Origin: Gentiana macrophylla
Taxonomy: Eukaryota > Streptophyta > Magnoliopsida > Gentianales > Gentianaceae
DNA: 64,000 bases
Reading direction: 5' to 3'
Assembly: GCA_026214975.1 (NCBI GenBank)
Contig: CM047806.1
Span: forward strand, 100,123,832-100,187,831
A program made the position numbers and the translations under genes. Each line of letters starts with the position of its first letter. Positions within the stretch are counted from its first letter, which is position 1. Positions 21,741 to 34,210 of this stretch are shown piece after piece. Below the pieces are notes generated by a model. It ran no database searches. It was not told where the DNA came from and saw only the letters and a program-made list of their open reading frames with translations.

Positions 21741-22650
21741 ATGAAGAACGTGAACACCATCTCCAGTAAATATGGCGGTCAGGTCCTGACACAAGAAGAT
21801 GATCGATACTCCGGGACCCTAATGCCCCAGAAACGGCAACGATTTCTCAAGGAGGTGGCTTACCACGTTGTAGACCCTATCCCCTTGGAAATTAACAACA
21901 GTGGCCTCATGATCGAAGCCTTGGTGGACCGAAATCTGGTAAAACGTATTTGCATTGACACCGGAAGTGCGGTTAGTGTTTTGTATTACTCTACTTACTT
22001 TTGATGCGCTTAAACAGCTTTGAGTTAGTCCCAACAACTACCCCCTTGTTCGGATTTGCCGAGTCACCAGTGTATCCTGAGGGTACCATCGTCCTCCCTA
22101 CCACCTTCAGCCGGACTCTTCTAATCGAGTACATAGTGGTTAATGCACCATCCCCTTATAATATAATTTTGGGACGCCCTCCGTTGATCAGTTTACGAGC
22201 CGTCGTATCACTTGCACATAATAGCCTAAGATTCTTAGCCAATGGGGGCCTCGTAGAGATCAGGGGCAACGTGGATCAGGCGAGAAGCTGCTTTGCGTCC
22301 GGAACAAACAAAGACACCAGGTCCGCACCGATTCTTATCGAAGGATTGCTGCCCGAAAGCGAGGAAACCTGGTCCTCGGACGATAAAACAGAAGAAATCT
22401 GTTTGTGGGAAGATCAAGATGACCAAACCGTCGCAATAGGATTATGGATCCCTGATTGGCACAAGCGACAGCTGATAGCCTTGCTGAAGGAGTTCAAGGA
22501 TGTGTTCGCCTGGACTACAGAAAAGATGCCTGGTCTATCCCCAGCCTTAGCTATGCATCAGCTGAATGTCGACCTTTGCCGGAAGCCTGTTCGCTTGAAG
22601 AAAAGACATTTTGCGTAAGAACGAATGGACGCCGTTAAGAAGGAAGTAAC
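21741..22650 (+). pseudogene. T2 protease and RT start, with gag deleted
   Basis: An ATG at 21741, in the place of the gag start, leads within a few codons into the linker that normally follows gag, then protease: RICIDTGSAVSVLYY holds the catalytic DTG, and SPYNIILGRPPLISLRAVV is the later block. The frame changes near 22000, where 22001-22618 continues. It passes through FKDVFAWTTEKMPGLSP into the first RT codons, stops at 22616-22618, and is cut by the L LTR at 22651. Compared with T1, essentially the whole gag (about 400 codons) is absent. Confidence 0.85.
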
Positions 22651-24426
22651 TGCTTGATATACAGAAACCCAAATCCGGATCCGATCCATAACTGGATCGT
22701 CAGATCTGATTCACAGCACCGATCGAGACGCTCGATCATGCAGAGCGGAAGCTACGAATAAATTCGCATGCGATTTTACCAACGATTCAATTCGCATAAT
22801 AATTAATACGATATAAGAAAGTTGAAGATTTACCTTATCTAAGAGGTATAGTAAATCGACATATGGAGAAGCCACAATCTTCCGGATTGTATCTCCTAGC
22901 GACGACTAGTGGACGTCGATCCTCGTCGCAGAACCTCCTCGAATATGCACAAGAAAAACCCTAGGTTTTTCTTCTTTTAATGACTAAGGCAAGAAACTAA
23001 TTTTTCTTTCTTTTTATTTGTAGTGTGGCGCCAATTATGATGATTTTATTGTGTTGGGAGGAACTCTCTTTATATAGGAAAATAACTAGTCAAGAGAGTT
23101 ATCATTTTCACACCACAAAAACCTCTTCCTATAAGGAAAAGATATTTTTGCTACAAAAATAAGAGATAATTCTCAAAAAACCAATCTCTTTATTTTTCCA
23201 TTAACTATCCTACAATTAGATAATTAATTAATTACACATGTGACATAATCTAGAAAAAATTCTTTTTCTAATTTATCACATAAAATGGCGCCAATATAGT
23301 CATTAATTTTAATAGAAAATGTCTTTTCTAATTTACATATTATTTACCAAATAAATAATATTCGCATATTCATTAAATAGACCAACTATTTAATTTATTC
23401 TCAAGGTTCCATAAAACGAGAAAACACTCGCGTGTTAGGAGCCAACCCGGGGACCATGGACCTATAACCAGTAGCTACAATAAATTGAATAAAATATTCA
23501 TCGAACATAATATTTCTACTCAACTTAAAAATTCCGGAATTACGCTACCATAAATCTAAAATTGAACTCTATCGATTAAAGATATAACTTATTCTCAAAA
23601 CGTCGAGTCGAGTCGATAAGTGTCCATTGATATAATCTTTACATATAAACTAACCCTCCATAGACTATCCGTAAAGAAGCGGGATTATTTCCGTAAATCT
23701 TCTTCAATACATCTTATCCTTATTTACCATTAACCCTCTAGTGATCAATTAGTTCATAACCAATACGAACTCCGCGGATCGATCAGTTTCTAGGATCAAC
23801 AAATAAGGGGATTGTCTTTCTACTTCCCGTAGGAAGGAATAGAATCCATATCTGTGAGACACACACTTCTCACTCATTCTAGAATAGTGCCAACGTGAAA
23901 GTGATTCGGACCGCGCCTCTTAGCGATCCTTAATGAACACATCAAACCCTATCCTGAAACAAGTAGGAGTCTGTAATCACTTCAGGATTAAGGTTAATCC
24001 ATATATGATCATCTTGTGATTTAATAAGATTTCTTAATCACGGAATTATATGAGAAACTCAGATTAAATCGGTCCAGTCCTATATGACTCTCATCATATA
24101 TAAATGCCCCAATTAGACAACCAATGTCGACGGTCCGGATAAGACGGTAACACCATAAAGTGTTATGGGCGCATTAATGGTGGTTTAATCAATAGACCCC
24201 ATACTTGGATTAACTTCACCACGGACTAACATTTCAAGTGTATCACCATAAACTTAATCCTCATGTGTGACACACACTAAGTTATATGCTACATATGATA
24301 TGACTTGGGGTTTTCAGTAGTGTATTACTTATAAGCACAAAGCAAATAATAAGATGAGAATAAATCTGTCATTTATTAATTATAAAAACAATTACATAAA
24401 TTGTCTTTCGGGCGCTACTTCCAACA
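22651..24426 (-). mobile_element. L LTR copy 1
   Basis: On the minus strand it begins TGTTGGAAGTAGCGCCCGAA and ends TATATCAAGCA; 1,776 bp. A minus-strand TATATAAAGAG lies at 23066-23076. Homologous to copies 2 and 3 and, in opposite orientation, to the LTR of M (57947-59783). Confidence 0.88.
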
Positions 24427-25510
24427 ATCTCCCACTTTCCCGTAAGGACAAGCAACAATTGCCTTTCGGGCACTCTACGTCTAACAATCTCCCACTTGCC
24501 CGTAAAGACAAGCAACAATTGTTTTTAGAGCACCTCACCCTTATTCTATCTATCCACAACATTCTCCCACTTGCTCTAAAGTAGATGACACATATCTCTC
24601 AATTTCATACCTGCCAAGCGCTTATCAGTGACATTACATGCCACATGACTTGGTAAACTGATCAGCTAAGTTGTCGGCTCGAGGCGATCTTTAGGACCGA
24701 AACGTCGCCTCTTTGCACGATATGTCTGACCAGGTGGTACTTTATCTCAATATGCTTTTGACCTTTTGTGCCTGCGAAGATCATTTGCATGAGCTACCTC
24801 TCAACTGTTTTCACATTAAATTGATATCGGCTCATCGAGACCTGGAATCACTTCCCGATCCAACAAAGAACTTCTCAAGCCATACTGTCTTTTTAGCTGC
24901 TCCGAACGCTGCTATGTATTCGACTAACAGAGTCAAGCGGTAGTCTTTGGATTGCTCAGCACTATAGCTCCATCACTATGTGTAAACATCGAGCACGAGA
25001 TCGATTCACGATCATCCTTAATCCGACAAAAATCGAATCGGTGTAGTCAACGGCACTCGTGTTCGCACCGAATAGACAAGCATATGAATCCTCGTTCTCT
25101 GAAGATACTTGAGGATGCACTATACTGCTTTCAACCTCCGAATCCAAGACTCGACTTTTATTGAATTTTAATAACCTGACTTTCTCTATCCAAAAGAGAA
25201 TCTATCCTATTTTCTATATATCCGAAGAATAAGAGAATTATTCCGTGAGGGATTGGGTAGGAAACCTCTCGTTGAATTCTGCATTCGAAAATGCATTATC
25301 ATCTTTAACCAATAAGATAGATGGGATATTGCCAACAACTTGTTCTCATGAATTCGACCGAATCAAATTCTAAGAATATAGTCCACTTCTCTGATTCGAG
25401 AAGCTTTAGCTCATGATTCTTGACTTCAAATAACACACTCAAGTTGTTCCCAACCGTTGCAGTGTAATCTTCTATAAGCATTAAGGGATACTACTTTACC
25501 AATATTGATT
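24427..25510 (-). pseudogene. L internal 3' end: PPT repeats and RNase H remnant
   Basis: Next to the LTR the minus strand reads AGTGGGAGATTG, a polypurine tract. Together with an LTR-edge-like string this recurs at 24481 and, diverged, near 24559. Further in (about 24650-24850), one frame reads SADNLADQFTKSCG, the end of a Ty1-type RNase H. Stops prevent any product. A homologous segment lies at 49223-50310. The sequence is cut at 25511 by fragment F. Confidence 0.7.
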
Positions 25511-27298
25511 CACTTAGCTGAATTAGAAAGTGTGAAAAGAGCTCAAGCTGAAGGACAAGTAACTGATGGCAGATCCCGACTGAAGAAGACTCTTAGTGGA
25601 ATCATTCAGTTTTACTTAGAAAGAATTAAGGAAGGGAAGCAGGCAAGGCCAACTGCAACATCGAAGGAAATCGCAGAAACAACTTCCCAACCTGAAGCAA
25701 GTCAGACAACTGTGTCTCAGCAGGAAGCTGAACACAAAGGGACTAAGCGAAAAGCTGAATCCACTGAAGGAAGATCAGTTGCAAGATGTTTGTACCCTGA
25801 AATCTCAAGTGAGAAAGCACCAACTGAGGGGGAACAACAACATCAACTAAAAACTAACGATACTCAAGAGAATGTCACTGCTGACCATACTTCTCAGATA
25901 CAACAGCAATCAGTTCAACAATCAGCACCAGTCTTAGAAGCTGACAAAATCATTAAGTTGATGAAATTAAAAATTCAACCAGAAGGGTCTCGAGATGTCG
26001 GGTTACAGTCAAGAGAAATTACTCTAGAGAAATTGGAAGTTAGAGATCTTTACTCTCTGTTTCCTATTACGTGAATTTCTTGACAATCTGTTTCAAAAGA
26101 TTTCTTGAACTAGCAAAAGAAGAGAATCAGCACATCATCCAAAGACGGCTCAAAGAAAAGGATGATGATGACCATGATAAGTCAAGAAAAGAAGGCGATG
26201 ATACTACGATTTTGCAAACAAATCACTCAACCTCAACCTCTTACAACGCAAACTCGCGTACCCACAGTAAGAAGGATTGCCAGTTGGAAATCAGACAACT
26301 GACAATCAGCAAGCAGCTGATGAAAACAGACAACTGATGGTTATTACTGATAATACTCAGGATAAGGATCAAATAGAAGCTACATATGATCCCTCTGATT
26401 TTATATCTAAGGATGAATTGGCCAGAGTTCATGAAAATTTGAAAATTGTACTCAGTCAAAGAGATACACAGAATGGCCTTTTATCAAGCATCTCTGGATA
26501 TCTTGATTATAGAACTAGAACTGATGTTTCAGTTCATGCAAGACTAGAGATGATTCACAAATCAAGCTCAAGTTCTGCTTCAGAGATTGTGTTACCCAAA
26601 CAACAACTCGAAAATTCAACCGCAGTAGATAGAGAAACTCATACTCAGGCTCATTGGCATATGAATCAGCATATCTACGGGTTAGAAACTCAGCTTAAAG
26701 AAGTACTTGCTTCTCAGCGACAGATTTCAGAAGATCAAAAAGCAACCCATGCCCTGGTAGATCAGTTATATGATGCCAAAAAGGGGGAAGCTGAAGAAGA
26801 AAAGCTGAAATTACTTAGAGAAATGAAGCGACTTGAAGAAGAATTACAAAGATATAGATTAGATCCTAAATTTTTGAAGAAAGAGTTAACTGATGATCAA
26901 CTTATTAAAAATACAATCAACCTGGAGACAGAAGAGTTACTCTTACAAAGGATCTGTGGACACAGTTTATCAAAGATTACAATCCTATTAAAGCCAAGTA
27001 CAGGGACATGACAACTGAAGAATCCCTGAACTACTTTTTATCTGATTTGTTCTCAAAGCAGAAAATGGCACAATATAAGAAGAATCAGAGGATTGATGAT
27101 AAACTGAAGATTAAAGACAAGACTGAACAGATGAAAGGCGATCTAGTAGAATTTGAAAATTACTACTTGAAAGACTCAAGCTTACCCAAGCTAATTCAAT
27201 GGAAAAGATGGAAAGAAAGTAGTCAAGTTGACTACACCTTTTCAAAAGAAGACTCCAAGCTTGAAGAAGATTTTCGCTTGTATGACAAAGCAAAATGA
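25511..27298 (+). pseudogene. Env-like ORF fragment, copy in F
   Basis: Three overlapping or adjoining open pieces (to 26074; 26277-27011; 27008-27298) read a Gln/Glu/Lys-rich, largely helical protein with coiled-coil character (LEKLEVRDLYSL, LRQ-type heptads, REMKRLEEELQRYR). SIRE-like elements often carry an env-like gene after pol. No signal peptide or fusion-protein feature is seen here. The N-terminal part is absent because F starts mid-gene. Breaks near 26075 and 26200-26280 differ from those in the S copy. Confidence 0.6.
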
Positions 27299-28323
27299 TA
27301 TGACTCAGTCATGCAAAAAGCTAAGAAGAAGCTTAGTCTTTAATCACAATTATTTGAACAAATTGTACTTATCCAGTTTTTGCTCATTCTAATGAAAACA
27401 AGTTTTCCGCTTTTACATTGTTTTGATCTTTAAGCTTTTCTTTAGGGAGAGTTTTGGCATAATCAAAAAGGGGAAATTGTTGGAAATAAAATTTATGTTT
27501 TGATGATAATTCATCTTATTTGTTAAAATACTATCTTAACCCCATTGATGAAGTCTTTGATAAATTTGTTATAGTGGAAAGCTAAAAGATGTCTAGAATC
27601 GAATGTATAAGTTTTACTAGAGTCCGATATTTGTATAGGTTACATCGGACAAGCAATCGTAATTATTAGTGTGTCGAAAGCAAAATCGGAAATCATTTAG
27701 AAAATCGAAATCATTCAGACAAGCAAACCGACTCTAATACACCTACATGGGAATCAAGAAGGTAAGTTCACGAGAATTCTGATTTCGGTTGGCTTATCTA
27801 TAAGATTGAAGAACCGAGGACACAGACTCGATTATTGAAGAATGAAGAAGCGAGGTTCAAACTCAATTATGAAGATTATAAGTCGAGATCGTAAAGTTAG
27901 ACTTCGAGCAAGATTGTGGTGACTGAATCGACTTTATAGATCTTGTATGAAGAGACTAAGAATCATAAGGACAATGAATTCTTAGATGATAATGAATCAT
28001 GGTGTACTCGATTAAGTCAATAATAATCGATGAAAGCGAGTCTCGATATTTGAAGAAGAATAAAATCTCGATTAATGTTCCAAGTCGATCGAAGCCCGAC
28101 AAAAGAAAAACTCAAGATAAAGCGATAAGAAACTCGGTTTTATGAGTCAGCCATCCAACAAACTGAACGTGCGATCGAACGTTATAAAGAAAGCAGTTTC
28201 ATTGGATGTGTTATCTACACAATGCAATAACGGTCGTAAAATATAGCCGTTGCAAGATAGACGTTGATACAATTCAAATTGAAGCCAGTTGGACTTCACA
28301 CTATAAATAGAAGACTTTGCACT
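25511..28323 (+). mobile_element. F: captured fragment of a SIRE-like element (env-like 3' part plus U3)
   Basis: Homologous to 38030-40852 of element S: the env-like coding part (25511-27298), 3' UTR, polypurine tract (AAAAAGGGGAAA) and LTR from TGTTGGAAAT at 27478. The LTR stops at about 28323, some 15 bp after its TATA box (28302-28309). The segment replaces about 48 bp of L sequence (present at 50311-50358), so it did not arrive by ordinary integration. Confidence 0.85.
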
Positions 28324-29781
28324 TGGCTTTTCAAAACATGTGAATTTTAATGACCTGAAGGTTTACTTTAATTCACCGATGGATATAAGCATAGGCAGTC
28401 AATCTGCCATTGGCTTTAAGCTAAAACCCTTCCGTTCCGAATGAATCTAATCTCCATTGTACGGCAAGAAAGTTTCAGGGCATCACCCTTGTTAATCTTT
28501 CTGCTTTCCAAAGAGTCAAGCAAGGCTGAGTGGTGAGAAAGTTTCAGGGCATCACCCATGTTTAACTGTCTACTCCTCAGGAAGTTACCCCCAAAACCAC
28601 TTGGCTTTTCTTAGAAAGATAAACTTTCTCATTCATTCAACTCTTTTCCATGTAGATCAAATTTCTCCCACTGGGCCTGAGACACTCAGGTGGTTCTACA
28701 GGAGTATGAATAGACCTAGGGTACCAAAACTCCATTTACAGGTATATGGCTTTAAACCAACCTCTATTTATCAGAATCCTATACAGTCCTTCCAGAGGAC
28801 CATAGGTTATCAATCACCCCAAGCAGACTGCAGAGACTGCATAATCACAGCGAGTCAATGGTTAAACCATACCACTACATTTGGGTGGATTGATATTCTG
28901 ATATAGTATAGTAGTATTTATCAGTGCAATCCCCAACAACCAATGTTGGATGTGGTCTGATTAAATCAGATAGTAACTCCTTGAGTATTTTTACTTCAAG
29001 GTCCAAGGTTGTTATCTAAACATTCTTTTAGAAAGGATGTAACAGTGTAACCGTCATTATCCAATCTTAAGAATATTATAACCAGCCTTTACTCATTGCA
29101 TTAAGATATTTCACGAACAGTCACCATCTGAATGTGTATGCAAAATCTCCAGTCCTACCTTCAAGCACCAAGTGCTAAACGCCTCTATTTATGAAAGTGG
29201 AGTAAACGTAGTTCACTCCTTATCCATAAATTCATAAGCATCTTTAGGTAGACTTCTCGGTATTACATAATATGTAAACCGTTATTTTGCAACCAATATC
29301 TTAATTGAGTTAAGCAGTGTATTGTAGCATATCAATCACTATACAAGACAATCTATGGTTTATCCTTTTAGTGAAATCATTTCACTCGGAGGTAGGTCAA
29401 GCATCAGTGTCAAATACTATGCTATGGCCTATATCTGAGCATGGAATACTCTTTTCTCTGGTAATATCAGAGATTCCTCCAGATATTTTGATAAACTAAT
29501 CGGCGTTTCGAGTAGTTATCAGACAGAATGTCTACCACTCAAAACCTCCCACTAGCTTGTATCCTTCATAAGACCCCGAAGGTCCATATGAACAAGCTAT
29601 GATACTTGTTTAGCTCTATTACCCTTTTCTAATTGAATAGGTTACTTAGTCATTTTTCCTTTGAGATAGTGTTCTTAGACTAGGAGATAGGAATCACCCT
29701 TAGCCAGTCTTTAGATCTTATCTCTAGGATATATGCACTAATTAATAGATGCTGAAGAATCGTTTATCTAAATACGGAAAC
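28324..29781 (-). mobile_element. X: L internal segment between F and S
   Basis: Matches 50360-51800 of the L copy to the right and, in reverse complement, 63100-64000 of M. Open frames in it have no recognisable similarity and are kept only through near-identity of copies. A third copy is 40853-42321. It ends at TACGGAAAC, where element S begins. Confidence 0.85.
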
Positions 29782-31518
29782 TGTTGGAAATAAAATTTAT
29801 GTTTTGATGATAATTCATCTTATTTGTTAAAATACTATCTTAACCCCATTGATGAAGTCTTTCAAGCCAATTGTATATAGTGGAAAGCTAAAAGATGTCT
29901 AGAATCGAATGTATAAGTTTTACTAGAGTCTGATATTTGTATAGGTTACATCAGACAAGCACTGTAATTGTTAGTGTGTCGTAAAACTGAAAACTGGAAA
30001 TCATTTATAAAATCGAAATCATCAAGACAAGCAAACCGACTCGTAATACACCTACATGGAATTGAAGAAGGTAAGTTCACGAGATTCTGAGACTTCGGTT
30101 GGCTTATCTATAAGATTGAAGAACCGAGGACACGGACTCGATTATTGAAGAATGAAGAATCGCGAGGTTCAAACTCGGTTATGAAGATTATAAGTCGAGA
30201 TCAGAAAGTTAGACTTGAGTGCAAGATTGTGGTGACTGAATCGACTTTATAGATCTTGTTTGAAGACCTAAGAATCATAAGGACAATGAATTCTTAGATG
30301 ATAATGAATCATGGTGTACTTTGATTAAGTCAATAATAATCGATGAAAAGCCGGAGTCTCGATATTTGAAGAAGAATAAAATCTCGATTAATGCTCCAAG
30401 TTAGTCGAAACCGACAAAAGAAAAACTCGAGATAAATCGATAAATGAAACTCGTTTTATGAGTCACCATCCAACAAACTGAACGCATAAATCGAGCGTTA
30501 TAAAGAAAGCAATTTCATTGGATGATTCATCGACACACATGAACGGTCGAGAAAATATAGCCGTTGCAAGATGAGCGTTGATACAATTCAAATTGAAGCC
30601 GGTTGAACGTTGGACTTCACACTATAAATATAAGACTTTGCACTAACAACAAATATATAGAACAGAGCATATACAAGAATTAACAAGCAATTTTGTGCAT
30701 CAGTCTATTGAATTGTTATCATCTCTGAACTATAACAAGATCACATCTAGTATTTCTTCAAGTGTTCAAGCTACAAGAATTTATCAAGGATTAAACACTT
30801 TGAAGAACCACAAACAAGAATCAACTTATTGATTCTCAGCCCAACTTTGATTCTACATAAAAGGTTTTAGACTGTGAAGAAAACCGGGAAGGTTTCGCCA
30901 AGGACAGTTGTGACAAGCAGTCGGGTAGACTGTGTTTGTGGTGGAAGCTTGTGAAGAGGCAATCCTACCCTCTAAGGACCAGTGGTTCAAGTATTTGAAG
31001 AGCAGCAATTCTACCTGTTCTACAACTGTTTAGATAATAAAGCTAGGGATTAGCCAATGACTATTGTTTAGGAATTTTGGTAACAGTTCACCTCAAGAAG
31101 TTCTAGTGGAATTTTCCTCCGCACCACAGGGGAAGAGAGGACGTACATGATTACACCACCTGGAACCTCTATAATTCTCATCTTATTTACTTTACGCACT
31201 TATTTATTTATTCAGCATTTACTTACAGCATTGTGATACTTGATTGTTATACACCTCACAATCAACCGACATTCACGTAAGTCGATTCACAACACTCAGT
31301 TTTCATGATAGAATAACAAGATCAAGAAGAAGGCTAAAAACATATCCGCTGCCGGTTGACTCAGTTTCAGCTTAAGTCAGTTTGACTTAATCTCAGCTTT
31401 GTCAGCTTAACTCCACACAAGTTTTTAACTGAATCATAATTTGTTTTAAATCCAATTTTAGGGACAAGTTTATTCACCCCCCCTCTAAACTTGTGTTAGC
31501 CTTTCCAAGGGACCAACA
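29782..31518 (+). mobile_element. 5' LTR of S
   Basis: Begins TGTTGGAAATAAAATTTATG and ends GGGACCAACA; 1,737 bp. TATA box TATAAATA at 30623-30630. Homologous to 42322-44024. F (27478-28323) and 40005-40852 contain only the portion up to just past the TATA box. Confidence 0.92.
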
Positions 31519-31519
31519 A

Positions 31520-31534
31520 TTGGTATCAGAGCGG
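31520..31534 (+). other. S primer-binding site (initiator tRNA-Met)
   Basis: TTGGTATCAGAGCGG follows the LTR end at once. TGGTATCAGAGC is complementary to the 3' end of plant initiator tRNA-Met, the usual primer for Ty1/copia elements. Confidence 0.9.
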
Positions 31535-31637
31535 TGTTTCTTTAACAGGATATCATTTTCTCTTTATCTCCTCTAGTTGTTCTTATTTGAAAGCTCAGTT
31601 TTCCAGTTATCCTACTGTCAGTCTTCACTCACTCACA

Positions 31638-32825
31638 ATGGATAACAATCAATCTGCAAGACAAATGCTTATGTGCAACATGGACAGGTTTGACGAATAT
31701 AAAAGTCGTATGCAGGCATTTCTAGCAGCTACTCATGATGAAATGATGGATGTACTCACTGATGGACCAATTCAAATCACTCATATGCAAACTGTTGGTG
31801 GAGAACAAGTTCGAGTTGCAAAACCCAAATCTGAATGGACTAGTGATGATCGCAAGCGAAACAATCTTAACAATGTTGCCATGGACTTTATCCTCAGAAC
31901 TCTTGACAGCAACATGTACTTGAAGGTGAAAGAATGCACTACTGCTAAAGAAATGTGGGACAAACTTCTGTTAGTTTGTGAAGGAACAGATTCAATCAAG
32001 GAAAATAAAATTTCCGTTGCAAAACAAAAATTTGAGAATTTCAAGATGAAATCTGGAGAAACCATTGACCAAACGGAGACAAGATTCAGTGCTATCATGG
32101 ATGAACTAGATCTACTCAAGATTGAATACTCAAATAAAGTAATCAACACAAGAATCTTGAAGGCATTACCAATGTGCTGGAAGATGAAGGTCACTGCTAT
32201 GGAAGAATCCAGGAGACTTGATGTAGAAGACTCATTCAAGATCTTTTCAGATCTGAAAGCTTATGAATTCAGTGAAGATTTCACAACCACAGCTGCAATA
32301 ATCAAAGCTCTAGAAGAACCAAAGACCACAGCACTTGCAGCAGCATCAAATGAGATTCAAGAAAGCTCATCTAACAATCTTCATGAATTGGATGAAATGG
32401 AAGAACAAATGGCTCTAATGATGCACATAATTCGAAGAATGAAAAGTGGATACCCAGTCACTCAAAAGTTCATCAAAAGGACTCCTGAGAAAAGAAAAGA
32501 CGATGAATACCTCTGTTTCAACTGCAAGAAACCAGGACATTATAAAGCTGAATGTCCAGAACTGATCAAGAAGACACCACCAAGAAGAGTTGGTAGAAGA
32601 GCACTCCTTGCTGGAGATGAATCAGATTATGAAGTTGGTACTGAAAGATTATCAGATGACACAGCTTTGATGGCACACATGGAAGATACAAATGAGGTAT
32701 GTGAATCAAACTCTAAATACTCTTCAGCTCAGATTTCCACAATAAATGCATGTTCTTCGACTGCTGACTCCAATCCAAAAAATCTAGAATTAGAAGAAAC
32801 TCTTGACGAGTTGATGAATCGCTAA
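31638..32825 (+). CDS. S gag polyprotein, N-terminal part
   Basis: Encodes the capsid/nucleocapsid protein. The frame is open from 31587, but the ATG at 31638 (MDNNQSARQMLMC) suits a Ty1-type gag start. The body resembles the plant copia gag domain (KEMWDKLLLVCEGTD, MKSGETIDQTETRFSAIMD, ILKALPMCWKMKVTAM). A CX2CX4HX4C zinc knuckle (CFNCKKPGHYKAEC) lies at 32514-32555. The stop at 32823-32825 is followed by further gag-pol-like sequence in shifted frames, so the original polyprotein was longer. This is the longest intact frame of S. Confidence 0.88.
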   Translation: MDNNQSARQMLMCNMDRFDEYKSRMQAFLAATHDEMMDVLTDGPIQITHMQTVGGEQVRVAKPKSEWTSDDRKRNNLNNVAMDFILRTLDSNMYLKVKECTTAKEMWDKLLLVCEGTDSIKENKISVAKQKFENFKMKSGETIDQTETRFSAIMDELDLLKIEYSNKVINTRILKALPMCWKMKVTAMEESRRLDVEDSFKIFSDLKAYEFSEDFTTTAAIIKALEEPKTTALAAASNEIQESSSNNLHELDEMEEQMALMMHIIRRMKSGYPVTQKFIKRTPEKRKDDEYLCFNCKKPGHYKAECPELIKKTPPRRVGRRALLAGDESDYEVGTERLSDDTALMAHMEDTNEVCESNSKYSSAQISTINACSSTADSNPKNLELEETLDELMNR

Positions 32826-33830
32826 GTAACCATACAAAGTTGGTTATGAATCAATCAAAGTGAGAAAGAAAGTCTAATTCTTGAAGTTGAAAGATTGAAG
32901 TCTCGAACTAAAGATGTTGAAATCGACTAAAATCGATAAAGAAAAGATTCAAAGATCGACCTCATTGCATCGCGACATCAATCGAATCGTTTGCTCAATC
33001 AAGTTCATTCATTGGATTCAAATCGGAAAACCATATAGAGACAAAAGCGGTTTAGGATTTGATCCACAACAATCTTCAAAGAATGGAACTAGCAAAGCTA
33101 TTTGGACCTAGTACCAAAACTGGTATTAAGTTTGTAGCTGAGCAACTTCCACAAACTGAGAAAATTGCTGAACCAGTAAAGCCAGTATCACACAGGATAA
33201 ATCAGTTTTCTAAGAAGACAACTGCATCTACCAACAAAGGTAAACCAAATGGTAGATCAGCTGTATCCAATGGAAACCGAAACGGCAAATCAACTGCCAG
33301 ATCCACAAAAACCAATGAAGTCAGGAACCAGAAAAATTACAATCAAAGTGAATCCAAGAATGTCAATCATTCAAAGATTCACACATTTAGGGGAAAGGAA
33401 GACTATATCCCACTGATGATGATTGGAATTTTACTGAATTTGTTAATAAAACTGATGATAACAATCATTCCAGACCGAAAACTTATCACAAGTTTCAGTC
33501 CAAAACTCAGCCGAGGACTAATCTCAATTCTCAGCATAAGTCTCAGTACAAAGGTCAATCCAGACCTCAGTACAGAAGGAATGATGGTTATCATTCTAGC
33601 TTTAATAACGGAAATCAACATGGAAACAAATTTCAGTCAGAAGATCTGAGAAATCATATAAATAAGACATAGTCCAAACATAGACACTATGGGAGTGTGG
33701 CTTACATATATGAAAACAAGTGCAACAATATCCGAAGAATCCCAAAAGGATATATTCCCAGAGTTGTACTGACAACTGACCCCCATGGACCCAAACTGAG
33801 TTGGGTACCTAAAAACTTCTAATTTTCATT
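32826..33830 (+). pseudogene. S gag-protease linker, broken
   Basis: Sequence between gag and protease with several frame changes. 33059-33649 is open and Asn/Ser/Lys-rich (VSNGNRNGKSTARSTK). The segment 32880-33060 is unusually rich in ATCGA-like strings. 33780-33830 reads GPKLSWVPK, the usual run-in to a SIRE protease. Confidence 0.6.
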
Positions 33831-34210
33831 GCAGGATATATGGTACTTTGACAGTGGTTGCTCTAGACACATGACAAAGAGCAAAGACTGTCTCAGTAAA
33901 TTTTATTGCAAAGGATGGACCAAAAGTCAATTTTGGAAGTAAAGATAAACCTGGTTACACCAGAGGTTTTGGCACCTTAATCAGAAATGGACTTACAATA
34001 AAAAACGTATCTTATGTAGAAGGACTACACTACAATCTACTCAGCACAAGTCAATTCTTTGATATGGGAAACAAAGTTACTTTTGATAAAGATTTCTGCG
34101 TTGTCATCAGCGAATCAGCTTATCAAGTTGTCCTAGCCGGAAGAAGAAAGGAAAACATGTATGTGGTAGATTGGACAACTGCCGTTGCTGAAACTTGTTT
34201 GCTCGTGCAT
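33831..34210 (+). pseudogene. S aspartic protease, broken
   Basis: IWYFDSGCSRHMT carries the catalytic Asp codon at 33850-33852 in the DSG context typical of copia proteases. The frame shifts within about 20 codons (near 33905). Later blocks (YVEGLHYNLLSTSQFFD, FCVVISESAYQVVLAG) are seen in another frame. Confidence 0.8.

Noticed and set aside
28601..28906. Open frame (101 codons) repeated at 50627-50935
   Set aside because: It runs antisense to the L element and is repeated only because the L sequence is. No recognisable domain.
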